Origin: Mimachlamys varia
Taxonomy: Eukaryota > Mollusca > Bivalvia > Pectinida > Pectinidae
Direction of reading: 5' to 3'
NCBI GenBank assembly: GCA_947623455.1
Contig: OX392541.1
Location: forward strand, 10,606,719-10,670,718
DNA: 64,000 bases
Under the pieces are notes generated by a model that ran no database searches, was not told where the DNA came from, and worked only from the letters and a program-made list of their open reading frames with translations. This document shows positions 50,901 to 56,532 of the stretch, piece after piece; the first letter of the stretch is position 1; each line of letters begins with the position of its first letter. The position numbers and the translations under genes were made by a program.

Positions 50901-52793
50901 ACGGACGACGTCATCATTAAGCATTTAAGCAAAGATTGTTTTACTGAAGTATTAAGTTAGAGCCCAACAAAACTTGGAATATAGGGGTAGGTAGGACATC
51001 TCAACCCACCCATCAAATGCTGGGTGTGACGTACCTGTCATGGAACACTTGCTTTGTCAGCTTTTACAATTTAAGTAAGGATGAATAGCTAGACCACCAA
51101 AACTTACCATGTGCTTTTATCCATTCAAATCCATTTCTTACGGATGTACACCTCTGAGATGTCAAACTTATCCTGTATCAAATTTTTTTCTCATATACAA
51201 TTTTTGGATAAGAAATTTCAAGGAATGACAGAAAATGCAAAGATAATAATATGTTAGTGTGCTCGTTTTTGTGCTATGATTGGTCAAAGATGCCAATATG
51301 ACATATTAAATTTAAAGTGAATTTTGTAGTTTTTATCAATTGTGGCACATCTTCATACAATATCTATTCAATTTGTAATCCGAAATTGTGAATGTTTGCA
51401 CAAATGACAAAAATAGTGTTTTCTTTTGAAGTTAATGAAGTAAAATTTCTGTAACTTTATAGTTTTACTCAGGAAAGCAAAAGTACCCCTACCCCTTATT
51501 TTTTAATGAGAAATTCCTTTCGACGAAAATGCCTTGTTCCTGGAAAATAACCATTTCCACAACAATAAAGAATGATTTTCACATATTGCCCAAGAAAGTT
51601 TTTCTTTTGCACCATCGTTTCATCCTTTCACACTTGTCCCTTTCAAATCCCTTTCTACAACACCGCGCAGTGCTTTCAAACTTTGTCCACGAAAAGTTTC
51701 AATCTTAAATCACAGCGCTAACTTAGTACTTTGAAACTTTCCATTTCCAAAAGCACTGATCAACATTCCTTTCGTTCGTGGAGAGTTTTCATCACTTGGT
51801 GGTGCTATAAGATGAAATATCCATTCTTTTGCGTGTATATTTTCTTTTGATCATATTTTTCCCCAATTTAAATCGATTTTGAGTTCGGATTATGTTTAAA
51901 GTGTTAACGTCTCTTCATTCTCTGATTTTCTAATTGTATCAGTGCTGGACATGGACGAAGTCATTGGTAACTTTGAGGTTGGGAAAGAGTTTGATGCCCT
52001 CGTCATTGACCCAAAGGCAGCAGGCAGCGTCATTGATGTCTTCGAAAACGATACCGTGGAGGATGTCATACAGAAATTCGTCTTCCTGGGTAAGTAGCGA
52101 TAGCTCCTCTGTCTCAGTCTGCGGTTTTAATTTAAGTCACTGCAGCTTTGATGTAAGTGAATTTAGTTTGTCGAAGTAGGTAAATATCAACTTTGTGTAG
52201 GTGTAGTATATGTGTATGTTACGTCACCTTAGTCTCAATATTCTGTGTCATTTTGTGATATAAAGGTGGACTTGTATGAATATGCTCATTAAAATGCCTA
52301 CTTGTTGTGATTGAAAATAATGCTCCAATTCTCCTTCTGAGGACGTGGCATTTACTTGGATGCATTCACAGCGGCTAGTCACGGACCTTTGTCCTTATGA
52401 AATGATTGTCAGATAATTTTTTTACCTCTCTTGAATATACTCCCTCCCACTACTATATATCTTCAGATAATTAAGTTAAGTAGATTTTAAGTTCTAGTCA
52501 ACTTGGTTGACTCTTCGGTGTTCTCCAATTTCCAATCATCTCCCTGTTCAGTTTATGTTTATGGGACAAATTCGCTCTTCATTAAATTTGTCTCAAGACC
52601 CATTTAGGTAACTAATACCCCATAAACTTCAACAGAACAGGATTCAATCCTTAAAATGTTTACAGTGACATCTAACGGTACACATATTGATGTTTCATGT
52701 TTTGCAGGTGATGACAGGAACATATTAAATGTGTTTGTTGCCGGACGTGACCTGTCGCAGAAACCTTTCGTTGAGCCGTTGATTATTTCATAA
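17858..52793 (+). CDS. GDA: Guanine deaminase (guanine aminohydrolase), 13 coding exons
   Basis: Zinc amidohydrolase that hydrolyses guanine to xanthine and ammonia in purine catabolism, normally cytosolic. Joining 17858-17974, 24199-24290, 25121-25292, 25624-25711, 32656-32758, 36212-36239, 46477-46584, 47332-47439, 48452-48549, 49601-49668, 50662-50811, 51943-52089 and 52708-52793 gives one open frame of 454 codons plus stop, and every junction is GT-AG with matching phase. Human GDA is also 454 residues and aligns throughout. Visible family marks are GTFVHS near residue 14, the zinc motif DTHIH (H81, H83), NGTTTACYFATI, TPRF (R211), HICE (H238, E241), AHG (H277), HCPNSNLS, GLGTD (D328) and GNFEVGKEFDA. 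All zinc ligands known from the family are present. Introns range from 0.33 to 10.2 kb and hold most of the window's minisatellites. The human C-terminal PDZ-binding end is not conserved (ends LIIS). Identity is secure; the start Met rests on alignment. Confidence 0.97.
18100..18275. mobile_element. Foldback element family E, decayed copy 3
   Basis: CAGTTTCACAAACATTCTTT, GCAATGGAAAGCATTACAGA and AATGGAAGGTTCATGAATCT show the family. 125 bp after GDA exon 1. Confidence 0.6.
18542..18774. mobile_element. Pogo/Tigger-like MITE, copy 1
   Basis: Begins TACAGTCGAACCTTGTTATC and ends GCGAAGTTCGACTA, with several TCGAGTTAACCGAG-like internal repeats. The CAGT-GAACC-CGTTAT end is typical of pogo/Tigger-derived elements. 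In GDA intron 1. Confidence 0.7.
18776..19710. other. GDA intron 1, nothing recognised
   Basis: Contains a short palindromic AT segment near 18990-19025 (ACTTTTATATTATGATATAA) and a TCTCTCTC run near 19290. No coding signal. Confidence 0.45.
19711..20097 (+). mobile_element. MITE family A, copy 6
   Basis: In GDA intron 1. The left end is decayed (begins AATATACGTAACTTTAGG); the right terminal repeat is intact. Confidence 0.84.
20107..20246. repeat. 140-bp inverted repeat in GDA intron 1
   Basis: ATCTTGCTTTCGTCGATTTA pairs with a mirrored right arm; GAATTGAGTTGG pairs with CCAACTCAATT. It overlaps the next MITE boundary. A weaker relative is at 52530-52650. Confidence 0.7.
20247..20949. other. 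GDA intron 1, nothing recognised
   Basis: A-rich runs near 20620 and 20660. Open frames at 20208 (-) and 20780 (+) have no support. Confidence 0.45.
20950..21712 (+). repeat. About 40-bp minisatellite in GDA intron 1
   Basis: About 19 units of varying length around GCGTCAACACAGGTAAATAA followed by AACACAAATATATACCACA. Every unit contains CAG|GTAAAT on the GDA sense strand. Some units are shortened, and a block of several units near 21240-21330 recurs at 21440-21520. Confidence 0.9.
21713..22683. other. GDA intron 1, CT-rich patch only
   Basis: 21810-21960 is pyrimidine-rich (CTTTCTCCCTGCTTCCTTCC), giving an artefactual frame. GACGTGACGTCAC occurs twice near 21737 and 21764. Confidence 0.45.
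22684..23067 (-). mobile_element. MITE family A, copy 7
   Basis: In GDA intron 1, reverse orientation. The right terminal repeat is degraded to GTATATTGAGCATTTAA. Confidence 0.84.
23395..24110 (+). repeat. Two hairpins and dispersed repeat D, copy 2
   Basis: 23395-23505 has inverted arms around ACCAATTATATTTCACGAGC. 23650-23795 is a foldback with arms GGAATTTATTTCACTCGAGT and its reverse complement. 23745-24105 matches the repeat at 3060-3480. Ends 93 bp before GDA exon 2. Confidence 0.72.
24199..24290 (+). CDS. GDA: GDA coding exon 2 (residues 40-69 and part of 70)
   Basis: Acceptor TTTTTTTGTTACAG, then IIFLQK, matching the human GKIVFLE region. It ends at GGAATG|GTGAGT with two bases of the next codon (TG+G = Trp70). 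This is the least conserved part of the enzyme. Confidence 0.88.
24513..24552 (+). repeat. GAT/GAC trinucleotide tract
   Basis: Short imperfect run of GATGATGAT and GACGATGAT in GDA intron 2. Confidence 0.8.
24600..25120. other. GDA intron 2, nothing recognised
   Basis: Poly-A run at about 24654-24671, otherwise AT-rich without structure. Confidence 0.45.
25121..25292 (+). CDS. GDA: GDA coding exon 3 with HxH zinc motif (residues 70-127)
   Basis: Acceptor CTTCAAAAG|G completes Trp70 and is followed by QFMVPGFVDTHIHASQYP, the metal-binding HxH segment, then KYTFP. Donor ATC|GTAAGT, phase 0. The acceptor lacks a strong pyrimidine tract, but it is the only AG that keeps the frame. Confidence 0.95.
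25624..25711 (+). CDS. GDA: GDA coding exon 4 (residues 128-156 and part of 157)
   Basis: Acceptor CTTTTCAG, then SRVIKNGTTTACYFATIDTD, near-identical to human GDA. It ends GTGG|GTAAGT, leaving one base (G) that joins AT of exon 5 to make Asp157. The last ~31 nt of this exon and its donor are the founder of the 42-bp array that follows directly. Confidence 0.96.
25690..26290 (+). repeat. 42-bp minisatellite seeded by the GDA exon 4 donor
   Basis: About 14 units. The first is the real exon 4 end (CTCAAACTTTGTGACATAG, then TGG|GTAAGT). The second and third still carry GACGC-like and CAAAACTTGTGACATATTGG variants of exon sequence. Later units have settled to CAGAATTTGTAACATTTTGG followed by TAAGTTACCATGACGACAGA. 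About nine keep GTAAGT or GTAGGT. Because 42 is a multiple of three, both strands stay open for 100-190 codons; these frames are repeat artefacts. Confidence 0.93.
26604..28090 (+). repeat. Three copies of a ~120-bp unit, middle one split by an insertion
   Basis: Units start near 26604, 26722 (interrupted) and 28043 and share CTCTCCCTGGCATCCCAG-like and CTGACTAAAACCATACTATA-like blocks. The middle copy is split by the element at 26729-27920. Between the second and third copies is a poly-C tract (27979-27995). Confidence 0.65.
26729..27920. mobile_element. Inserted element with expanded 30-bp terminal array
   Basis: Left end CAGGGGCGTAGC and right end GCTACGCTACACCACTG are inverted relatives, flanked by the direct repeat CATGG (26724-26728, 27921-27925). 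A sequence like the empty site, GACATGGACACTC, is at 28044. The ends resemble hAT-type or similar DNA transposons, but 5 bp is not the usual hAT duplication, so class is open. Positions 26729-27590 are about 29 units of GTGGTGTAGCTTCCTATACG plus CGGGTAAGCA, that is, expanded copies of the left end. No transposase frame is present. Confidence 0.72.
28340..28495 (-). mobile_element. tRNA-like SINE fragment, second family
   Basis: On the - strand the B-box-like GGGGTTCGATTCCCGGAC (28447-28464) precedes a tail with GGTTTTCTCCGGGTTACTCC. No complete tRNA cloverleaf. In GDA intron 4, immediately left of foldback copy B1. Confidence 0.6.
28514..28846. mobile_element. Foldback MITE family B, copy 1
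   Basis: Long terminal inverted repeats: CCTCGATATCCAGGGGTTAC and the CTACGCTCTCTACACC block at the left, mirrored at the right. Arms are about 80 bp, with a short core containing a conserved ACATCAAA segment. No coding capacity. Five copies in the window. Confidence 0.85.
29577..32500 (+). repeat. 31-bp satellite with 18-unit higher-order repeat, GDA intron 4
   Basis: Basic unit TTTCAAAATCTACACACAGA plus GACAATTATAT, with variants. The landmark CAAACTAAATCTTAAAATC recurs at 30261, 30819, 31315, 31873 and 32431, giving spacings of 558, 558 and 558 bp (18 x 31) and one of 496 bp (16 x 31). So the array has grown by duplication of an 18-unit block. Open frames here (up to 147 codons) are repeat artefacts. 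Confidence 0.95.
32656..32758 (+). CDS. GDA: GDA coding exon 5 (residues 157-190 and part of 191)
   Basis: Acceptor CTCTGTTGTAG, then (D)KAGQRAVVGKVNMD, matching human DKFGQRAFVGKVCMD. It ends ACCGTCAG|GTTGGT with AG of Arg191 left over. Phase and alignment both fix the boundaries. Confidence 0.95.
32887..33204. mobile_element. Foldback MITE family B, copy 2
   Basis: In GDA intron 5, 128 bp after exon 5. The left arm is well kept; the right arm has diverged at its outer end (GTAACTGGTGTTCGGG). Confidence 0.8.
33636..34913 (+). repeat. 20-bp satellite, about 64 units, GDA intron 5
   Basis: Unit ATGATTAATCAAAATTACTC, with the last two bases alternating between TC and TA in an irregular pattern. 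Rare variants ATTATC and TTTCTA occur. Nearly constant phase over 1.28 kb until small indels near 34745 and 34845. Confidence 0.96.
35095..35495 (+). pseudogene. Retroelement 3' end relic in GDA intron 5
   Basis: Begins with RT C-terminal codons (GFEKC-L-KTMGKFYGRH, EKYSVSL) and continues through the same 3' tail as at 1258 and 11858, here on the + strand, ending near GGTATTCTCTGATTTTTTTT. Confidence 0.72.
36212..36239 (+). CDS. GDA: GDA coding exon 6, a 28-nt microexon (residues 191-200)
   Basis: Between TTTTTTTTTCAG and GTATGT lie 28 nt. With the AG left from exon 5 they encode RFVKEVVNRK. Human GDA has RFVSEMLQKN at exactly this point, before the segment that aligns with exon 7. The phases are 2 in and 0 out, as required. 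Without this exon exons 5 and 7 would not join in frame, so it is needed rather than optional. It is flanked by introns of 3.45 and 10.2 kb. Confidence 0.92.
36308..36830 (+). repeat. 37-bp minisatellite in GDA intron 6, 70 bp after the microexon
   Basis: About 14 units, many truncated, of ACATACAAACTGATTCAAAG followed by ATCTTGGTAAACATGGT. I see no resemblance to the microexon itself. Units carry TTG|GTAAAC on the sense strand. Confidence 0.88.
36840..38299. other. GDA intron 6, nothing recognised
   Basis: Only a small inverted repeat near 37184-37232 (GGAGTGTACTCT and AGAGTACACTCC). Confidence 0.45.
38300..38532 (-). mobile_element. tRNA-like SINE fragment, third family
   Basis: On the - strand an A-box-like TAGTCTAGTGGTAGGAAGCC and a B-box-like GATCGAGTCCC are spaced as in a tRNA, followed by about 180 bp of body. 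In GDA intron 6. Confidence 0.6.
38805..39690 (+). pseudogene. Longest reverse transcriptase relic, GDA intron 6
   Basis: In frames broken by shifts and stops one can read FGGKIFKQTVGIPVG and APLLADLF (an RT palm motif), a damaged YIDDVLS-like catalytic segment (TYRYIDVLS, one Asp codon lost), then KLHDINVTSSNFRL-like and MSQLIRY, and the common 3' tail. About 890 bp, clearly dead. Confidence 0.75.
39691..40926. other. GDA intron 6, nothing recognised
   Basis: AT-rich. No open frame with support and no repeat with a second copy in the window. Confidence 0.45.
40927..41402. mobile_element. MITE family C, copy 1 (about 475 bp)
   Basis: Terminal inverted repeats AGGACTCACACAACTAAATA and TTTAGTTGTGTGAGTCCT. 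The unique interior has GTCTGCTTCGGACGACTGGA. In GDA intron 6. No coding capacity. Confidence 0.86.
41403..42536. other. GDA intron 6, nothing recognised
   Basis: AT-rich with ATATAT runs near 41850 and 41930. Confidence 0.45.
42537..43300 (+). mobile_element. tRNA-derived SINE, copy 2, with triplicated head and a foldback insertion
   Basis: The A-box half (GGCCGCAGTGGCCGAGTGGT, then TAAAGTGTC) occurs three times in tandem at 42537, 42598 and 42660, and is followed by one B box GAGTTTGAAACCC. After GTGGGGCAG the SINE is interrupted by a palindrome, and the body resumes near 43185 (TTCGGGTACTCCGGCTTTCC) to 43300. Confidence 0.78.
42768..42930. repeat. About 160-bp palindrome inside a SINE
   Basis: Arms of about 80 bp meet at GAAGCGCGCTAGCGCTTC (42838-42855), with GGCATTCATAGGC and GCCTATGAATGCC outward. 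It separates the head and body of SINE copy 2. Confidence 0.82.
43301..44154. other. GDA intron 6, nothing recognised
   Basis: No open frame or repeat seen. Confidence 0.45.
44155..44805 (+). mobile_element. tRNA-derived SINE, copy 3, split by MITE family C
   Basis: Head GGGTCGCGGTGGCCGCGTGG, then the MITE at 44177-44644, then CCTCTGGGCCGCGGTGGCCG, TGGTTAAGATGTCCCG and the body TTTTTCTCCGGGCACTCCGG to TTAATAGGACG. Confidence 0.75.
44177..44644. mobile_element. MITE family C, copy 2, inserted in a SINE
   Basis: Same ends and interior as the copy at 40927, about 90% alike by eye. It interrupts a tRNA-derived SINE after GGCCGCGTGG, with TTAA at both edges as a likely target duplication. Confidence 0.86.
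44980..46483 (+). repeat. 71-bp minisatellite seeded by the GDA exon 7 acceptor
   Basis: About 20 units of mostly 71 bp, some shortened to 61 bp. Each carries TTTGTTGTTTACAG followed by TACAAGCTAGTGAAGCCGTG and TATCACTCCGAGGTT, then TGTTTGACTGTCAGTTTG. The last unit runs into the real exon. Leftmost units have TACAGGTTAGTGACGCCATG instead, so the array has two sequence subfamilies. Within each unit the frame from the decoy acceptor reaches TGA after about 16 codons. Confidence 0.94.
46477..46584 (+). CDS. GDA: GDA coding exon 7 (residues 201-236)
   Basis: Acceptor TTGTTGTTTACAG, then YKLVKPCITPRF (human YSRVKPIVTPRF), ending HHLHVQ before GTATTA, phase 0. The first ~35 nt and this acceptor are repeated about 20 times directly upstream. 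This copy is the real exon because only here does the frame continue past TPRF into AITCCMDLMKQLG. Confidence 0.95.
46817..46911. repeat. 95-bp hairpin with 39-bp arms in GDA intron 7
   Basis: GTGTATTGGCGG and GAAGTGAAGTTTAGCGTG in the left arm are matched by CACGCTAAACTTCACTTC and CAATACAC in the right, with a 17-bp loop. Nearly perfect pairing suggests recent origin. Confidence 0.82.
47332..47439 (+). CDS. GDA: GDA coding exon 8 (residues 237-272)
   Basis: Acceptor TATATTTACAG, then THICETKDE, equivalent to human SHISENRDE, with a zinc-ligand His and catalytic Glu. It ends GLLTRK before GTAGGT, phase 0. Ser to Cys in SHISE is a small departure from the human protein. Confidence 0.95.
47582..47910. 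mobile_element. Foldback MITE family B, copy 3
   Basis: In GDA intron 8, 142 bp after exon 8. Both arms are present. Confidence 0.83.
48452..48549 (+). CDS. GDA: GDA coding exon 9 (residues 273-304 and part of 305)
   Basis: Acceptor TTCGATATTAG, then TVLAHGIYLSKEE with the AHG zinc-ligand His, to HCPNSNL. Donor CTGTC|GTAAGT, two bases of Ser305 left over. Confidence 0.95.
48765..48945 (+). mobile_element. Hammerhead-bearing short element, copy 3
   Basis: In GDA intron 9 on the sense strand. Flanks match the other copies (GCACCTG-TCC-TCTGCTTC and AAAAGGTGCAGCA). Confidence 0.74.
48834..48880 (+). ncRNA. Hammerhead ribozyme motif (core intact), copy 3
   Basis: GCATCA, CTGAAGA, GTCC-CAGGA-GGAC, GAAA, short stem III in ATAGCTGT, GTA, then TGACGC. 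One mismatch in stem I. It lies in the sense strand of a GDA intron, so it would be transcribed with the gene. Confidence 0.78.
49170..49600 (+). pseudogene. Retroelement 3' tail relic abutting GDA exon 10
   Basis: Divergent copy of the tail: CTCTTCCGGAACACCTGGTC, GTATTCTCATGTACTTTTTT, TTTGTTGACGATTTAGTATT. It runs into the exon 10 polypyrimidine tract. Confidence 0.62.
49601..49668 (+). CDS. GDA: GDA coding exon 10 (residues 305-327 and part of 328)
   Basis: Acceptor TTTATTTCCTACCAG, then (S)IRSGLLDV to AVGLGT and the first base of the zinc-ligand Asp codon, before GTACGT. The sequence just upstream of the acceptor looks like the 3' tail of the retroelement family seen elsewhere in this window. 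Confidence 0.94.
50145..50245 (+). mobile_element. Decayed hammerhead-bearing element, copy 5
   Basis: In GDA intron 10. ATCATTGAATCCCAAAAGGA, CGAAGCAGCTGTATG and a GCAGTGTAATTTATG tail resemble the element, but both catalytic boxes are broken (TTGAAT, GAAG). Confidence 0.5.
50662..50811 (+). CDS. GDA: GDA coding exon 11 (residues 328-377 and part of 378)
   Basis: Acceptor CCGTTATAG. AT completes Asp328 (GTD), then ISGGYSPSILDAMRTA to VFRMATLWGAK and G|GTACTT. Aligns with human VAGGYSYSMLDA and FRLATLGG. Confidence 0.95.
51840..51942 (+). pseudogene. Retroelement tail fragment abutting GDA exon 12
   Basis: ATCGATTTTGAGTTCGGATT and TTCATTCTCTGATTTTCTAA match the end of the family tail, directly before the exon 12 acceptor. 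Confidence 0.58.
51943..52089 (+). CDS. GDA: GDA coding exon 12 (residues 378-426 and part of 427)
   Basis: Acceptor CTAATTGTATCAG, then (V)LDMDEVIGNFEVGKEFDAL to VIQKFVFL and G|GTAAGT. The GNFEVGKEFDA block is nearly identical to human. A retroelement tail relic abuts the acceptor. Confidence 0.96.
52230..52372 (+). pseudogene. Retroelement tail fragment in GDA intron 12
   Basis: Matches the middle of the tail: ATTCTGTGTCATTTTGTGAT, GAATATGCTCATTA, ACTTGTTGTGATTGAAAATA, TTTACTTGGATG. Confidence 0.6.
52708..52793 (+). CDS. GDA: GDA coding exon 13 with stop (residues 427-454)
   Basis: Acceptor ATGTTTTGCAG, then (G)DDRNILNVFVAGRDL to PLIIS and TAA at 52791-52793. Aligns with human GDDRNIEEVYVGGK. 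Confidence 0.95.
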
Positions 52794-52874
52794 TAACCTA
52801 CGTCATACTTCTAAAAAAGACGTTTACCGGATCAAGTGTCATGTGATTCGTGACGTACTTGGATACACTAGAAC

Positions 52875-53630
52875 CGTGAGAAATGGGTAAAGTGTGCCCG
52901 AACTTATATTTGTGATAAAATGGTATGCAGAAATTTTAAGAATTGTGTAGTATATTGTACGCATGATGAGTTAGAATGGAGAAGTATGTGATACAGCGGA
53001 CTTGTAAGAATGGGGTAGTATTTGATACGCCGGACCTGTAAGACTAGGATAATATGTGATACGGCGGACCTGTAGTTGGGTAATATTAATTTTTGATACG
53101 GCAGAATGAGTTTACGTAAAGCATGTGTGATACGGACCTGTAAGAACTTGGTAATATATGATACGGCAGATCGACCTGTAAAAATGGGATAATATGTGAT
53201 ACGCAGGACTGAGTATACGTAAAGCATGTGTGATACGACGGACCTGTGAGAACGGGGTTATCTGAAATGCGCCGGACTTGTAAGAACGGCCTGATAATTA
53301 TGTGATATGCCGGACCTGTAAGAACGGGATAATATGTGATATGCCGGACCTGTAAGAACGGGATAATATGTGATATGCCGGACCTGTAAGAACGGGATAA
53401 TATGTGATACGACGGACCTGTAAGAACGGAATAATATGTGATATGCCGGACTTGAAAGAATGGGGTAATAGAGTGATACGCCAAACTTGTAAAAGTTCGG
53501 TAATGTGTGATACAGCGTATTTGAAAGAGATGGTTATACGTTTGGAAAGTGTGATATGCCGGACGTGTAAGAATTAGGTGATACCTGGTATATTATATGG
53601 CGGACTTGTATGAAATTGGTATAGTGTAAA
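52875..53630 (+). repeat. 34-bp minisatellite in the GDA 3' flank or UTR
   Basis: About 20 units of GTGATATGCCGGACCTGTAA plus GAACGGGATAATAT, degenerate at the ends. The first recognisable unit (52870-52910, with GTGAGAAATGGGTAAAGTGTG-like sequence) lies just after the stop codon, so the array seems to have grown from 3' UTR sequence. Confidence 0.85.
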
Positions 53631-53639
53631 ATTCTGCAC

Positions 53640-53645
53640 AATAAA
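53640..53645 (+). terminator. Candidate GDA polyadenylation signal AATAAA
   Basis: First clear AATAAA after the GDA stop codon, about 850 nt downstream. Its use would put the 34-bp minisatellite at 52.88-53.63 kb inside the 3' UTR. An earlier non-canonical signal cannot be excluded. Confidence 0.45.
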
Positions 53646-54137
53646 CACTTGGTAAAGTGTTGGACTTTGGAAACAAGGTAAGTGGGTTGAATTACTGCAA
53701 AAACAACATGACATTGCTTGGCAAAAACTATTTAAAAAAGGAAACTCTTTACTTATTTCATAACCGAGTCAACGTTTATGAAATTCAGAAGTGTTTTGAA
53801 TTATATAAAGTAACGTTCTTGTTCTGGAGTTATGAAAATGATAGATGGAGGAAAGACTCCTTTTTGTTTGTTTGGGTTTTTTTTTAATTTCTCTCTTCAC
53901 TTGTTTTATTCCCTAAATCGTTATTTATATCGCGTTATTGTTTTTCTCTACTTGTTATTGTTGTTATTAATAATGTTATAGATTCTTTAAAGTTTGTAAA
54001 TATTTTTGCACCCTATTATTGCTATAAATATATTAATGCATAATGTTGATGTATAATTATGTGTGTAAATTTAATCCAGAAAAAAATGTAATTGTATGTC
54101 GATAAACGTCAAACAGTATATCTTATTCCTCTTTGAA

Positions 54138-54225
54138 ACCATCGTCGGATAACCAAGGTTGATCTCGCTCCGCTAACTCACTCGTGAGTAAGCGAAGCGA
54201 GATCAACCGTGGGTATCCGACGATG
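54138..54225. repeat. 86-bp near-perfect hairpin downstream of GDA
   Basis: CATCGTCGGATAACC and GTTGATCTCGCT in the left arm pair with AGCGAGATCAAC and TATCCGACGATG in the right, around a CTCACTCGTGAG centre. Confidence 0.82.
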
Positions 54226-54329
54226 CTTTGAAACCTAAGTTATATATAGCTGAAATCCAAAAATTTTTAGCATTCTTTTTAAACAAGAAAGGCTTTTTTA
54301 AATAGTGGGATTTCATACGAATTCCTTAA

Positions 54330-54525
54330 TTTTTACGTACCTGACCCTTCTGCTTCTACATTAGTTAAGAAATGTTGGATTCCCCCCTTTTTGCCCCTAT
54401 CATCACTGAAGAGGCCTAGGAGGACGAAACAGCTGTATGATGCAGTTTAATTTTTTTTTCGGCATACTGCATCTATTACTAGACTTAAAAGGTGCAGCAC
54501 ATGTGTGTGTTATGTCATCTGTTTC
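54330..54525 (+). mobile_element. Hammerhead-bearing short element, copy 4
   Basis: Downstream of GDA. Full-length relative of the other copies. Confidence 0.74.
54401..54442 (+). ncRNA. Hammerhead ribozyme motif, copy 4 (one stem II mismatch)
   Basis: CATCA, CTGAAGA, GGCC-TAGGA-GGAC, GAAA, palindromic ACAGCTGT as stem III, GTA, TGATG. Core bases intact; the second stem II pair is G-A. Confidence 0.74.
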
Positions 54526-55095
54526 TATTAGTCTTTTAGTTGATATTTTATTTCGTTTCATTTGCTTAAATATACAAATTTTCAAAACATGACAAGTCTG
54601 TAACAGGATATGGAAAAAGCTATATGGCGTTTGCTAACCACTTATTACAATTGGATATTACGTTTAATTTTGAGGTGAACGAATTTTGACAATGTACAAA
54701 TGTGAAAGAAAATTTGCATCAAGTATCGTTGATAAACGTTGGTTACCTACGGTGTATAGTATTTGAGAGTGGCAGGGAGATGTGCGGGGGAAAAGGGATT
54801 GATGAGTGTGCAGTGTGCTTGCCAAATTGAAAATTTAATTATAGTCTAGACACCGATTCATATTTAAATTTGTCAAGTTCACCAAATTCATCAGTTTGAA
54901 AGATGATAGTACATGTACAAATGCTAATCCGTATAGAAAGACATCAGTAGCAGCATTGTGTTGGTTTTGTAGGGTAATATTAATAAAAACATAATCAGAA
55001 ATGTTTTATAGCTACAATGAATCAGAGTTTGCAAGATGAGCACTTCTGATTTAATTCTCGAATAGAGATGTAGAGCTGATCGTGGATTAAGTAAT

Positions 55096-55408
55096 CCTCG
55101 ATATCCTGGGATACACTCATTTACGCTCTCTCCACCCCTAAAATACGTCAAGATAAACTGAAGACAGTTTGCCACCTTATTGGTGAGACAAGAAGACTAG
55201 TTCACATCAAAATAATCTCGCAGTCACATAACGGTTAAAATGACAGGTTTTGACGTCAGGTGTCGCTCCTATATAGCAGCCTGACGATTGGTCAGGTGTT
55301 TTACCTTTAGACCAAACAAACTGCTAGCATCGTGCCCTCAGCTTTGCCCTTATATGTCCCAGGTGTGTAGAGAGCGTAAGTGAGTGTAACCTCCGGATAT
55401 CGAGGATA
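55096..55408. mobile_element. Foldback MITE family B, copy 4
   Basis: In the convergent intergenic gap, with ATCCTCGATATCC at one end and GGATATCGAGGAT at the other. Confidence 0.82.
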
Positions 55409-56361
55409 TTATTTCCGGTAACTCGAAACTTACGTCATTTAGGTGTAAGTATCATGTTACATGATGTAAAATCAGTTGAAAAGACGCGCGGTTTGCTGAG
55501 CATCAATTTGACATCGAAATATTGCATTTATGACGTCACAGCCGGTACATTAATAAATGAAAACGTGTCTTTGGTATTTCTGACATATAATGAAAAGTGG
55601 TATGTATGAATAAGCATTAAAATAAACTTTTTACATTAAATAGGTAATTATTTTCGTATTGATATATACATATTTATTTACTATATGTCTTCTGAGCAAA
55701 ATAAAGAAAAAACGTCCCGGTGAATTTTACATAGATTATAGTCATGAAGGTTGAGTTTGTGACAATTTCTTTATATCTATAAATATAGTGCGAGGCAAAT
55801 CATCCTTTTTTCAAGATAAAACATAAATATTTATATATATCTAAATTCTGAATGCTTCTTCTCTAAAAAGACACCTTTCACCTGCTGAAAACAACAAAAC
55901 TAGATTATGCTTAGTCAACTTGAGAGGTTTTTCAATGAGGTATTATCGCTTAGCTTACGGAAAGTGCCGACGGTTCCCGATGATGTGAGCTCTGCGTAGT
56001 TTTGTTCACTCAGACTATTGTTGACTTTACAGTGCCTAACAGTGAAAACGAAGTGATCAAGCGTCTGATTGAGCGAGACTTATTTCTGCTAAGTGCTCTG
56101 ACAACATGAAGGCGTCCCTGTATCAAACGCTCAAATGACTACGATTTGTTATTGGCGCCAATTTTATTCAAATTAGGGCTGTTCCGCCAATGTCGTTGAA
56201 AGGGCAGCTTATGTTATCATTTACTTATTTGGGCTATATAATTGTTTTAACTTAAGAGACATTTACCATAAAAAGCATAATATAGACTATTATATCGTTA
56301 TTTTTCTGAGATCTATGTACAATATAATTTTCTACCTGGGTAGACTGTTGTGTTTATATAG

Positions 56362-56532
56362 TACAGTAAAACCTCGTTATCTCGATCTCGTATAACTCGA
56401 AGACCCTGTTTAATTCGAAGTATTTTGTCGATCCCTGCCAAGCTTTACACTGGTATTCAAACTCAAGTAACTTGGATAAGTCGAAGTTTTCATATGGTCC
56501 TGTCGACTTCGAGATAACGAGGTTGGACTGTA
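56362..56532. mobile_element. Pogo/Tigger-like MITE, copy 2
   Basis: 171 bp with clean terminal repeats TACAGTAAAACCTCGTTATC and GATAACGAGGTTGGACTGTA, with terminal TA dinucleotides. In the GDA-methyltransferase gap. Confidence 0.8.
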
